Source: Nectonema munidae
Taxonomy: Eukaryota; Nematomorpha; Nectonematoida; Nectonematidae
NCBI GenBank assembly: GCA_030549495.1
Contig: JAUIRK010000951.1
Location: 586,088 to 650,087 of the forward strand
Direction of reading: 5' to 3'
Length of the DNA stretch: 64,000 nt
Shown: positions 1-13,700 of the stretch, in pieces
How the letters are laid out: each line of letters begins with the position of its first letter
How positions within the stretch are numbered: the stretch's first letter is position 1
The notes under the pieces: model-generated
Seen by the model: the letters and a program-made list of their open reading frames with translations, nothing else
Database searches by the model: none
Told to the model about the DNA's origin: nothing
Made by a program: the position numbers and the translations under genes

Positions 1-1567
1 GTAAATTATGATATCCTATAATCATACATATATAAATATAGTAGTCAAGCCTTTGTGTTTTTGTTTCCCCAGCGGTCTCGCCAAACCACTTATTATGTAT
101 AGAAAGTGAAAAGTTTAGTTAATTCTTTCAATATTACCACGGCAACTAATTTTTGCGCTAAAAATCCTACTTTTTTGACTTTATAATCAAAAAAATTTTA
201 ATTTTTTGATTTATTACACAAAATTTTTCACCTAAAAAAAATTTGAAGTTTTACTATAGTTATTTTGAGTAAAATAAACTATAGTTTTAAAATATTTAAT
301 GTTTTTGGTTCTTTAGAAATCGTTTTTTAAATTTTTGTTCAACTAAAAAACTTATTTTTGAAACTTATGACCTAAAAGTTCCAAAAAATAGAAGAAAAAA
401 TCGTTCAAACTAATTTAAAATAGGTTCGCAGTGACTTTTTGAAATTTTTAATATTTCATGACTTTTATTCGTCTTCGAAGGAGTGTATATTCGAAATTTT
501 TTAAAGGATGTTTGATTCGAAATTAATATTTTTATGTTTTCTTTACTTTATTTTAGCTTTTAATTCAACAACAAAATTAAAAAAGAAAGGTATAATGAAA
601 ATTTAATCATGAATAGACATTAAAAATTGGGAAAAAAAATTGTAAATTCAAGCTATGAATGATACTAATTAAACATGAAATAATCATTGAAAATATTTTA
701 ATTTTTGATTTTCTAAAAACAGTTTTAGACAAAATAAAATGTTTTGACTTTTAACTGACTAGAAAATATTTTGTTGACTTTATTGACCTAAAAAATCCAA
801 AAAACAGAAGAAAATAAAGTCAAAAAAAGTTTAAAATACTTTTGTTCTTTTTAAAAAAAATTGCCTTTTTGACTTTATTGACACTAGTTCGCCCTGGTTT
901 ATTACGCAATTATGCTTAATGCTCATTCAAGCATATGTTTTTCTCTATACAATTGAATGTGTATTATACTAATTTATCATTTTAGAATTATAATTCAAAA
1001 ACACATTTTGCTATAATTGTATACTTATTTTAAAAGGAAAATTGAAACGGCTAAGTGAACGTGTTGAAAAAAAACGTTCTCAGGCGCAGTCTTTATCAAA
1101 AAGTAAAAAGTTATAATAAATAATGGGCTGAAGAATAACAGATTTTTATTTTTAAAAAAATACTGCCTGTGTGGAAGGGGGAATTAATGAAGTTTTATTT
1201 CAAAACGTTCATCTAATCCTTTTAATTTTCCCTTTAGCATTACTTTAATGAACGTATGCTCGCATAATGAACTATCCAAAGAACTAACTATAGTTAGTAA
1301 AATAAATTTCAATTTTTTTGAATCTAGGCAGTGAAATTAGAGGAGTCAAATTATAGCCCACCCCACCAAATAATATCATTTTTGCTAGCTAAACTTTTGC
1401 AACATCACAACGGCTTCTCTTTGTTTTTTGGAAGGAAAGCATATTCGTGTCAAATGTAAAATTTCTTTATCATGTGATAAAAATGATGAGATTGAAATCA
1501 AGATAACGAAAAGAATAAAATTAATCTTCATTGTAAAAGATATGGTATTAAGAAATACATGCCTTAC
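1..1567. other. Part of a CCAR1-like intron, no gene seen
   Basis: Very AT-rich sequence with long A and T runs. It lies 3' of the last visible CCAR1-like exon, so it is intron. I found no reading frame with family resemblance and no clear repeat structure. Confidence 0.5.
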
Positions 1568-1716
1568 CAATTAACACATGGAGAAAGATCAATTCCAGTC
1601 AGAAACTTAACGTTTCTTATGGCGGTGTTAATGAGTACTTGAGGATCATTCATTGGATCTTTGCCATCGAGAGATGGAGACCATGGACCACCAAGAGCCA
1701 ATATATCTGTTTTATT
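1568..1716 (-). CDS. CCAR1: CCAR1-like exon: start of NUDIX-like domain
   Basis: This 149-bp exon has acceptor CCTTCCATAG and donor AATTG|GTAAGG. GGPWSPSLDGKDPMNDPQVL and TAIRNVKFLTGIDLSPC match CCAR1 GGHWSPSLDGPDPEKDPSVL and TAIRCCKALTGIDLSVC closely. The exon ends inside a Trp codon (TG|G). The next exon (YRFAEIRY in the family) is not between 1 and 1561 and must lie outside the window. Confidence 0.9.
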
Positions 1717-4700
1717 CTATGGAAGGGAGAAACAAAGTAGGAAATTTTAATAATAACCGAACATAAATAAACTTGTGCTTATGAACTACTGTATTAGCTA
1801 TTATTATAAATAAATATAAAACATAATAGCAACACGTACATATTAAATTTACCACAATGAATGAATAGACTTTAATATTAACTGTATATATCCTTCGAAA
1901 ACCTTTCTCAAGGTTGAGCGAGGGAAGACAAAAATATTTCTAGGTAATTGTACTTTTGGTGAGACAATTAATCAATTAATCATGAATGTTCTTATTATTT
2001 TATTAATCGGATATATAAAAATGAGACTTTTAAGAAAATAAAATTGCCGAACGGAGAGACAATGGGTCAAATTTTTTTTAGGAATTTTATTAATTCAATA
2101 TGCAAGTGTGTCTTTTAAAGAAATGAAATTGCGAAACGGGGAGACAATGATTCTTGCATGTTTTAATTATTTTATTAAATAATTATAAGGAACTGAAATA
2201 GGCAAACGGTGAGTCGTAAAAAACAATAAAAGCTGAAAAGGTGAATCAAACATCAGTTATTTTCTGCTGAGTTAAATCCTTCTAAACTTTTCATAGTGTC
2301 TTTTTTTCTACGCAGAGATAAAAAAACTTTACAGGAACAAAATCACTTTAACAAAAAATTTCTTTTACACTGCATAGACAAAAAAATACTATAAAAAGTT
2401 TTGAATGATGTAACTCAAGAGAAGAAAACTGATATATTTTAGTGCGAACATTCAAAATTATTTTCCTTCCATTTCCATTAAATTTTCAAGTCAAAAAAGT
2501 ATAAATTTGGCGTTCTTAATTTTTCATAATCATTGTTTCTCCATTTGACAATTTTCCTTCAAAGACACAATTGAATATTGAATCGATTAATAAAATACTA
2601 AAAACATAAACTCGCGATAATTTGAAGTCCTGGGGGCCGTCCATATTATTTAGTTCCCAAACTTTTTCTGATCGTTACCCACTTTTCATACATGATCCTT
2701 GTCTATGGCCCCCACAACAATCATAGCCGGTGAATACCATGACTGTCTACTAGTATCTAACAATTAAAATCATAAGATTAATTAAAAAGGGCATTTTGCT
2801 TAAAGGTGTTTCAAGGATAAGCGAAAAAAAAGAAGGAAACAGAAAATCCACTGGATGGAAAAAGTTTATTAATCCTACGCTATGTGATTTAAATCCAACT
2901 TGATAAGGAGATACTAACTGATAAGTAATAAAAGGTTGGTTGGTTTTGACATTGTTTGTACGTTCGCGTATCCACAGTATTCACAGATGGGATGAGAAGC
3001 CTTCCCTCCACCGGCTATCTACCCGCTAAACTCCTCTGGTTTATTTATGCATAGCCTCATATTATGGCCCCTTAAATTTTGCTTTATGGCCCCACAGGGG
3101 GGCCATGGCCCACAGTTTGGGAATCAATGATTTAGAGTTATCCGAAGTTTGGGTTAAACAAAGTTAGTGTCAAGTAGTACGATATCCTTAATATGATATA
3201 GATTATAGATCATGACTATTATGCGATACTATCCCATGCGCTAATATAAGGGAGCAAAACTTGAGAAAAAATTATTTGGAATATTTTGTAAAAAAAGAAA
3301 GAACAAGAAAAAATATTTACGAACATACGATAAATTACGCGAAAAAGATGTCGATACTTTGGGCTTATCCGCTTAAAGACAATAATTAATTCATGTCAAA
3401 ATTAATCAAAGCAATTTATTAGTGCTGAAAATGTTCTACGGCGAAATTAATGAATAGATATAAGGGATTCACACTTCTATTGATTTGTCATTAAAACTTG
3501 GTATTCAAGGCATCTGAAATATTTAGCGACAGGATGGACTTGTAATCCACGCAGAGCATTGAAATTTGTTACTGAGAATGAATGAAGTTCGAGTTCCAGT
3601 TAACCAAAGTTCAAAGCATGTAAGTTGACATCAAAACTCACATGAATTACTTCGAGTTAGCGGAATTTCGATTTATCGAACTTTGAGCTAAACCCGTGTT
3701 TCTTAACCTTTTTTTACTCATGGACCCCTTTTCACTTCTTTTTTTGGTGGACCCCTTCATAAAAATTGGACAAAAAAAATTTTATTTTAATATTTTTCAC
3801 TAATAAAATTTTTGAGGTTATGATAAAGAAAACAGTATATACTTAGAATTCATATTGAAATGAAAGCAAATCTAATGCAACTCAATTATAATACAATTTT
3901 TATAATAAAAAAGAAAGACATTTAATGAGATCCCTGTGATTGATGCTGCTCAACGAGATTTTCGGAGCACTGATATGCTGACGGAACTTTTAAAAGTATG
4001 CCTTCGATTTTTTGTCAACTCTATACAATACATGGTGTGAAATTGGGTAAAATTATGCCTCTTGTATATGCATTGTTACCTAACAAAACTGAAGAAACCT
4101 ATAAAAAGTTCCTGGTGGCTTTAAAAGAAAAAATTCTATATTCCAACCTTTGACATTCTATCATGATCGACTTTGAACTGGCCATGGTAAAGGCAATTGA
4201 GCAAGACTTTCCAAGATCTAAATGTCGTGGGTGCTTTTTTCATTTTTGTCAGAGCCTTTACAGAAAAATACAAGGAAGTGGACGAAAGACTATGTACGAC
4301 ACTAATCCTAAATTTGCTTTTAAAGCTCGATTATTATACCCGCGTTGGCCCTTATACCGGTACAGAGTGTTGTGGAAACATTTGAATTTTTAACAGAAAA
4401 TGAAATTTTTCCAGCTGAAGTTCAAGAAGTGATTGATTACTTTGAAAATAAATCAATTGGCCGATCATACAGACGCAACCGTAGACGTGCTCCTATTTTC
4501 AAACACGAAATGTGGAACTGTTTCGTCTACTTCAAGAAGGGAATGCTGAGAACAAATAATGCTATTGAGGGGTGGTATAACAGTTTTGAACATCAACTAA
4601 GTGCTTGTCATCCCTCGATTAGGAAGTTTATAGATGCCTTAAAGCGAGAACAAAGCTTACAAAAGATGGCAATTGAGCAATATGTGGGAGGTGTAAACGA

Positions 4701-7700
4701 AGTTGGAAGCAGAAAAAAATACCGTGATTGTGCACAAAGATTACAAAATATTCTATCGTGTTATAATGACACGAAAAGTGTTGACGAATATTTAAGAAGT
4801 GTTTCTCACAATATTTCATATTAATAAAGTATCGAATAAATTTCCGCTTCATCTTTAATTGTAAAGCCAAATAAATTTATGAATTGTAACTTTTTTTTTG
4901 TTTTGCTTTTAATTGTAAAGACAAATATAAATATATGAATTGTAAACTTCTTTCAATTTGTTTCGAGCAATTGATCGTTCGAGTAATAATTTTTCGAGTG
5001 ATTGCATTCGAACATTTTGTTTTCGAGCAATTTACCTGGAACAGTATAATATGTATAACAATTACTAACTTTGGATCCAACCAGAAATTTTATAAGACGA
5101 TTGAAGTGTTGATAATTTTCAGATTTATAGGAAAGAGGATCATTAACTCCGCATCTTTGGTAAAGCTGTTCGGTTCCAGGAGTGTTCAGTAGCATGACCT
5201 AGGAAATTTATTTTATAAAAGACAGGAATGAAAATGGAAGAAGAAAAACTAATCACTTTAGCAATAAATCTGAAATCTACATCAATTGGATACTCGTGAT
5301 TCTGGGGCAGAGTTGAGGACTTGATTGACTCCTTAGTGCCTGAATCACATATGTAAAACTTACAGGGATGCTGATAAGAGAATGGACGCTCTAATGGGAA
5401 AGTTTTAAGCCATGTGAAGGAACAGCCTAAGAACGCGCTTGGAATGTATAGATTTGTGTATCTTGAGCGAATCTGACCAACTTTGCCCATTTGACTGCGT
5501 CGTTAGGAACACAAGTAAAAATAGAATACACCATGTATTTCGCATTCCTGTATTTGGAAAATAATACTACTCTTACGTATCAATGATCCGTTTAGGCAAT
5601 TGAACGAAATACTTCGGAACTATACGAGAGCTTGGCCTTCGTGGGCTCCTGCTTCTAGACTTTTCTTTTCCTAATGCAGAAATTGTTGCTGGTGGTGATC
5701 TAGAGCATCTCTTCCTGAAAGAAAACGCTTTAAGAAATATTGAAATTTTAGAAAATAAGAAACCATGACGTTGCACACTACTTATATGATAAATATTCAT
5801 CCAATTAAATAACGGATGGGTAACTGTATGCCAACTAGTGTATCTCTTTATTTCGTAAAATAAAGCGGATGTAATAATGTTTAATAATCGTCCTAGTGGT
5901 GGGAACGTAGGGTCTCGATCCAGATGGTCTGGGTTCAAACTCCGATCGTGACTATCCTACTATCTGCCCAGTTATGGAAGATTGTTCTTCCCTTGGGTGC
6001 GATACCGACAACTAAACAAAAATTAAGTCATTTGATTACCTGCACACGCCTATTAACTCTTTAAGTACAGTAAATCCCAAAAATGGGTTTCTTCACTAAA
6101 ACAAATTTTCATAAGACTCAAAAGAAAAGTTAGCTCATATACAACTAATAAGGAACTTTTTGGTATACATAGAAATATAGCACACAGAAAACTATGGTAA
6201 CTAGACCTATTTTTATTCAAATAAAATGTTCAAATAAGCCGACCATTTTTCATAATTAAAATATAAATTTATGAAAAATGAAGCTAAAAGTTTGGTAAAT
6301 TAAAATATGCATGAATGGAAACTTTCAAAAAATTCTGATTATAAAACAAAAAACCTAACATTTTGAAAAAGGTTGTTTTGAATTTTCCTCATAGAGCAAA
6401 AATAGCATCTCCTTTCTCTAATATTTATTTAAGTTTAGATTCATTAATTAATAATCATCTTAACGATCAAATCAAAAATCATCTTAGATCATAAACTGTG
6501 TGTCATATAGAGTCGAAAAGGTGACACAACGCCATCTAAGTCGGGAGAAAAATAATTACAAATCATGGTTCTCAAAATTACACACCAAAGAATCGCATAG
6601 GATACAAATGATAAGGTACTTGGCATTGGTTTTTCTAGGACCTTTTGATACACGCGCAAATTTTTAAACTAACCATTTTAATCACACGCCTACGAATAAA
6701 TAAATATAAAATAGGTAACAGGGAACAAGACTTTTATTTGACTGACCGATTAAGCTAATAATGAGATCGCGTAATCTGAGGGCCAACAACAACAAAAACA
6801 AGAAAGACGATCATCGTAGAATGTGTAAATTCATAAACGCGTGCTACAAAACTAACATTTTACTAAGATACAAGGAGCGTCAAAAAAATAAGGAGACAAT
6901 TTACTTCTCAAATATCTGAAAGATGAGGCAAAATTGTTAAGCTAAGTCATTGCAAAAAGTGATTGTTGATTCCAAACAGTGGTACTGAAGTATCATAAGA
7001 CGTATAAAAATGATACAAAAATCTATATCACAAGTCAGCAAATCGTGAATCTATCAATTTTTGAAGACACGAAAAAAATAGCAAGCACACCACACACTCA
7101 AAAAATTGACAAATTCTCACGGTAATTGATGATTATTGAAATTAATGCAAAAGGGGAGTGTTGTGTATCATATTTGATGCGTTGTGATTGTGTTATATGT
7201 AACGCACTGCTTTACTAAACTTCACGATCGTGTTGTGTTAATTTGATAACGCACACCGGGCGGATATAGACGCGAGGGTGTGCCCCAACCAGAATTTGGG
7301 TAAACACGAGAGTATCCACATAAGAATTATTAAGAAAAAGCTTTCAATGTGTGTATCAATAGATGTTATAACTTTCCTTCAAAGATTGTAAGTCTAGAGT
7401 AGAGACGCGCTTTGTTCAGTTATGGGTCATTCGTGAAGGATTGCATAATCTGAAATAGAGCATTGATCACTTTGAATGTGTTAATTCACTTGAAATTTTT
7501 CAAATTTAATTTATGTATGAATTTTATGTGATTAAATTTCCATCACTAATATAAGACATTTTCAGATTCTGATATCACATTTTTTTGAAATGGGTTGGTC
7601 TGTTGAAGACGATAGTGGTGGAAATCTTCTTTCCTTTTTTTAAGATAATCTCAAATCATCCTTGAAAGTTTCTAGATTTAAAATTGATTACGCTATAAAA

Positions 7701-10700
7701 GGTTGGCCACTACAAAATAAGAACATCTCTTCACTAGCAGTCACTTGAAAAAATATTCATTATTAAAAACTGAAAATATTGAAAGTTGGAGAAAATGTGC
7801 AAAGTTTTTTTCCTGGAAATGAAAACAAAAAGAAAGAGAAATCTTGAACAAATTCAATGGCATATAATTATCGTAATAAAGACCGTTCAAAACAATTTTA
7901 CTTTGTTGAAAAACTAAATGATCGAAGTCTTAGAAAACAAGTTTCAAATACGGTCCGAAGTAGTGATTTTATGATATATGAAGCGACAGGAAAACGTAAG
8001 GAAAGACTTCATAAACGATATTCTGCTTTATTGACAGTTAAGCCAACAAGCACCGAATCAGAAAGAATATTCTATTCAATTGCGTTGATGTTTCTTTCGA
8101 AAAATACAACAAAACTTTCCCGAAAACCCTTGAATGCTCAAGTGTTTTAAAAAATTTATCTCCTGAATAAAGATAATAATACATAATAGCATCATTTTGG
8201 CCTCTTTTTTTAAATGAACTAAAAATTTGTGTAAATAACTTGAAATTATCGGTTTTCCCTGTTCTCGTTTTGAGGAGCGGCATCCGTTCTTGAAACTTGT
8301 TTCTAGTTTCAACACTCGTTTAAACATTCAAATTATAGGAAAATTAATCAATCATAAAAATGATAGTTCTGATATTATTTTAATCTTATATCAATCTTAA
8401 TATATCTATTTTTCAAGATAGATCATACCAACCCTCATCTTTATATGTGAGTTTACTCATCATCACCCTACTTTTTATCAACTCACCTTTTACTTACATC
8501 CTTCGTTTTATTTTTATTCTCTACTCCTCGTTTTTCTTGGATCGTGGTAACGGTATCAAAATCTCAAGAATAGTCCAAAATGAATTGTTTATTTTTATCT
8601 GAAAAAAAGTTCCACTTGTTACTTTCATTTATTCATGCCGCCTCAACATCACTTGTGAATTTTGTGGTCTTTGCAAGAAGGTGGTCGCCTAATTAAGGTC
8701 GAATAAGCTCAAAGCATTAAATGGGAAATATTAAAAGGAGTCTTTTTGGACAGGTAGTGGTTTAACCCATTCCCAATGCTCCCATTTGGAAACATAAGTA
8801 ATTTGATCTTCGTCTGCTTTTTTCAATGACTTTGAATATAAATCGTCTGCGTTTTTTTAGATAACGTCTGATTTCTATGGTACTTAATGGGTTAATGGAG
8901 GTGGTCTTAAAGCACCTTTGAGCTTTCATATCCTTTATCTACGAAAATTAAGAAAAAAGATGTGAGCAGTTTGCCTCACATACACACACACCTAAGCACT
9001 GCTCTAGTTCTAAGAGTACTTTAAGACGAAATAAAAATCTAATACATTTTTTTTTACAAATTTTATATTTAAAGTTGGAGTACTTTCTCAGTTCATATAA
9101 AAATTGTGCTTTTTTGAACTGACGGATTACATTAATAACGAGATAGTGTAATCTATGGGCCAACAACAACAACAACAAATTATTAATTAAAAAAGAATAA
9201 ATATAAGATTTTCTTGAAGTATAAGCAACCTTATTTGTAATTTCAGATGACGCAATCAGACACTTTATTCTAGTTTTTGTGAGATTCTGACACCTTACTT
9301 CGAACCCTGCTCCTTCAAAACACACGCCTTGCAATTCCGACTTGGCTATCCAGGTAAATCCAATTCATGGTCTTAAGGTTTAAAATTACCTGTTGTTCCT
9401 GAATTCTTGTTGATCTTGTCGGGAAGTTTTGGAAGTGTATTCTCTTCTTAACTTTGGAGGTGAGAATGAAGGCTCTGCCGTAAAAGTTGAAAAAGTGATA
9501 AATTCTCATTTGTAATTCTCAGCAAACCAATAGAGTAAATGAATGAGAGACAAACTACCAAATTTTTAAAAAATTAAAAAATTTAAAAAAAGAATTAAAA
9601 GAAAGGATTTTTTAAATCAGAAATAAGACATTAAAAAACTCTTTGTTTTTTGCTCAAAAAAACAAAGTGCATCAACTGATAAGTTAAAATAAGTACACTT
9701 TTTTGTAAATAAAAATAATGTTAGCAACACTACTAGTAACTAACATATTGATTAGTAGATTAAACATCTAATATAAACTTATAAGAAGTAAAGGAAAAAA
9801 TTGACATGAAATAAAATAGACTTTTAGGTTTAAAAAAGGACTTTAAAAAATTCAGAAAAACATGATTTATAATTTCCAAAATTCTAATAAAAAATCATAT
9901 CATTAAAAATATTTTTGGACTTGAAATTTATATCTTTTGAAAAAGCTTTAGTTTTGAAAATGATCTTTCGATTTTTGATAACTAAATTTGGCAATTTTCC
10001 AATTTGAGATATGCACTAGGGAAGATTTTAACGTTTTCCATATCTATATGAACTCTGGCAGAATCAGTTAAAAAAGACGAACATCAATTCTTTCAAGTAG
10101 GATTAAAAAAATTGGACTAAGCTTTTCAGAAATAAAATCTTTGAAAACAAATGTTTTAATTAGGTGAGGTAAGCAATTGTGACTTTCAAGTGTTCAGACC
10201 AAAACATAAACAAAATTTCGAAATAATAATTAGAGGAGTAAAGGGATGGAAATAAAATATACTGAAACTAATACGCTTATAATTTTATATCTTTTTCTTA
10301 TATATTGTACATAGTACAACTTAACTTATCTTTAACAATAAATGGCAATGTTTAAGTAAAGTTAATTTGTTTCAGTGTCTTCTTACATTGAATATTATTT
10401 GTCTAAACAAGTATGCTTTCGGAAATATTAAATTATAAAAATTAAACTTTATTACTTTTTTGTTATATTTTTTTGTTAAAAAAAAAGGAAACTTCAAAAT
10501 TTTATTAAGATAAATGATAGGATGCTTATATTGATTTAATAAAAAAATGGACTAAAAAGCTTCAAAAAGTTTTCAATTATATGCGAACTTATTTAAGGTA
10601 GATTTTTGAACATATTTCGAGCGCAAACAAAAATCATTGTATTGACTATACCTGCTTTAGTAAAAAGCAATCTTATATTTAGAATAGTTTAAAAAATTTT

Positions 10701-13700
10701 CATTTTTAACCTTATAAAACGTTTTTAGAATTAAAATTGACTTTATTAACTTTATTCACTCTTTAAAAAAATGGACTTTTATTGAACTAAAAAAGTACAG
10801 AAAAAAATTATCAAATAAATGCCAAATTGATTTAACAGTTATTTCTAGAAGTTGTTTTGTGAACAAACAAAAATACATTGTATAAGACTTCTATTCGCTC
10901 TGTTAAAATAAGTTTTATTTAGTTAGCTCACTAACTAACTGACAAACACCTAAATCAACTTCATCAATAAAACTAGTCTAATCTGTTAATATACATTAAA
11001 TGTCAAGTTTAGATGAAATCTTGTTCAAGGGATAATAGAAAATCAAAATTTTTCCCTCACTTATTTTATAATTTCAAAAAAGAGGCAGGAAGGTCTAGCT
11101 TCAAATATGATTTATTATTTTCTGGTTTACTATAAAATTTCTCCTTTACTCCCCTATTTTTCACATTAATATTTATTATATTTTTAAGGAATAAAATTTT
11201 GTTCATGACGTCAAGCCCATATTTATCTCTATTCACTGATTTAAAGATGTCTTAATACAATCAAGGTGAGATTTTTTCATCTATCTTCAAAATAATCAAT
11301 AAACAAATACTCAATCTAGGCATTGATTAAACAAGTTTCAAAGCTACTGTGCAAAGTATGAAAACTTTGTGGAAAAAAAGTGAATTACGATTAGAAGAAA
11401 ATTGATAGGAGGCGTATTTACTGCTTTGGTTAGGATTCATTCCTTGCAAAAAGTTTGGCACCTTTATCGTTTGAACACTGTCCACGTGCTTCGTGTCGCG
11501 AGAGAAGTGGCCTTGCAGGAAAACACGCTCTCCAATCTTTGGATGTGTGCCTTGCACCAAACTATGGCATGTAGAAATGAAATTATAATACGTTATCATA
11601 CACGCAGCAAAGTTTAGTAGTGGAGGACTTCAGATAGTGTCCTGTTCCTTCAACTACCAGATTGTGATCGATTCCCAGCAATGAGAGTATCTAATTCCAT
11701 CCAAATGATGAGCACCAAACGGTCGAAATCCGTCTTGGGTTTGTTAGGCGTGAATGATAACGCTTATCGAATTTGCTAACTGCTTGGAATTCATCCGACA
11801 AACATATACCTTATATATATAACTCAATGCAAGCACGCAATCATTCAATCATAGAATCTTCCCAGTAAAGCTTTTTTAAATACGCCAATGTCTGCAACTA
11901 TACCATGCTTGCTTACTATAGGACAAAATTACTTATACTGATTTCTATTAAGTATACAAACTTTTTTTAATTCTAGCAAAACACAAGATCTACGTGGCAA
12001 ATTATAATTTGAAAATGGATATTAAAAAAAAAGTAATTTTCCTACTAAAAAACATGAAAATTACAAGGTTATTATAAATAATTATTATAAATAGATTACT
12101 TTTCTGTCAAAAAAAAAGAAAACTTATTACGAGTAGAGTTATGAAAAGTTAATCTAACTTCTATTTCAGCTTTTTTTATAATCTTTAACGCATAAAAATA
12201 CTAAAAGAGATGTCCTTCCTTCGATTATGCATCAAACTCAACATCACTCAGGTTTTTTTTGAGAACGGATTTCTTTTGGCAGAAATTTTTGTTTCCATAA
12301 TTAGTCAGTCTTGACGGTCCGAAATTTTTAAGGAACCGAATGCTGATTTATTAAATTCGCAGGATATTTTAGTTAAGAAAATGTATAGAAAAAGTATGGA
12401 AAATCATTTTGCAATTGTTTCAGTCAATCATCACTTGATAATGGAAATTAAAAATCAGAAACTCATTTATTTAGAAGATAATCCATATTTCTTTCATTTT
12501 GAAGTAAGGAATCTTTCAAGGGACTATGGAATATTCATTGAAAATAGGTTTTATCAAGCGCGTACATTAGGACGAGAGGATGGGAGAGTCTATCGCAAGG
12601 GGCAAGCAGTTAAATTGAGTCAGAAGACGAGATGTATTATACTATACATACTTGATATGCTCTATATTCTTTTTCTCCTAACTCAGCATCGTAAAGCTTT
12701 TTCTGATCAAAGTTCGTTCATGAACTTTTTTATTTTCGATCATTTTCAACTAATTCAAGAAAAAGAAAGTTCTTTTTAAAAAAAATAATGCAACAAATGT
12801 GTTAAACACAATAAAATTTAAAAAAGCTGCATATGTGTGTATTCTCCTCAGAATATTCATTACTCAATATCATGTTTTTATTTAAGTTTTATTAACACTA
12901 GAAATACTGAAATAATGTTTTGTCTATAAATACCAAATGATTAAATTGACATTTGAACATCATAAATATACATTTTTATATGGATTAAAATAATATCAGA
13001 CAAACTTTATACTCATTTGTCTCAAATATTCAATCAAACCCTTCGATTTTTAACTTTTATAAGTATACTCATTCAATAGATTAAAACAACAAATAAAGTA
13101 TTGAATTTTTATAAGGACACTCACTGATCGCACAGTAAAATGAAAAAACTAATTATCTAAATATGAAAAAGGTGACAAATTCATTATAGTAAAAGAAGTT
13201 TATATAAATACAATCAACTCGATATGTCCCCCTGATCCAGTCTTTTTCAAGTATGTATCCTTATTTATACGAACTGTAGACATATTAGGGTCTTGGCAAA
13301 GTCTGATAGGGGCATCAATATATGGATGGCTGAGAGCGCTTCTCAAAGATGCTATGTATTGGTAAGGTTTTAAGATTGCATATTCAGTTAATTTCTTATT
13401 ATTGAAATTTCGCAAATTTTAGAATATGTTCATCGAATATAGAATACAAGATTTTGTTAAAATTTCATAACATTTCAATAAAAATGTATTATAGCTACTG
13501 ATAGATGAAAAATAAAAGTAAAAGGTTAGTAGTTGTATTAGTGAAAAGATTGTAATATTGACGGATGCTTCCTATATACTATGTTTACTTCTAAATTGTT
13601 TTTCAAGTTTAACCTGTCTTTTTAAGTTCTCAAGCTGTCCTAATTTAGAACTTAAAAAAGACAATTTATAATTAAAATGGCTAGCCAGAAAACTACGTCT

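Noticed and set aside
12381-12779. 132-codon open stretch on the plus strand
   Set aside because: No recognisable motif, rich in Phe/Leu/Ile and Lys as random AT-rich DNA gives, and it sits in a CCAR1-like intron. No splice or repeat context supports it.
13200-13415. 71-codon open stretch on the minus strand that might be a CCAR1-like exon
   Set aside because: The S1-like domain reads straight from exon 17608 to exon 11561 in phase, so no exon is needed here, and no acceptor-donor pair fits.
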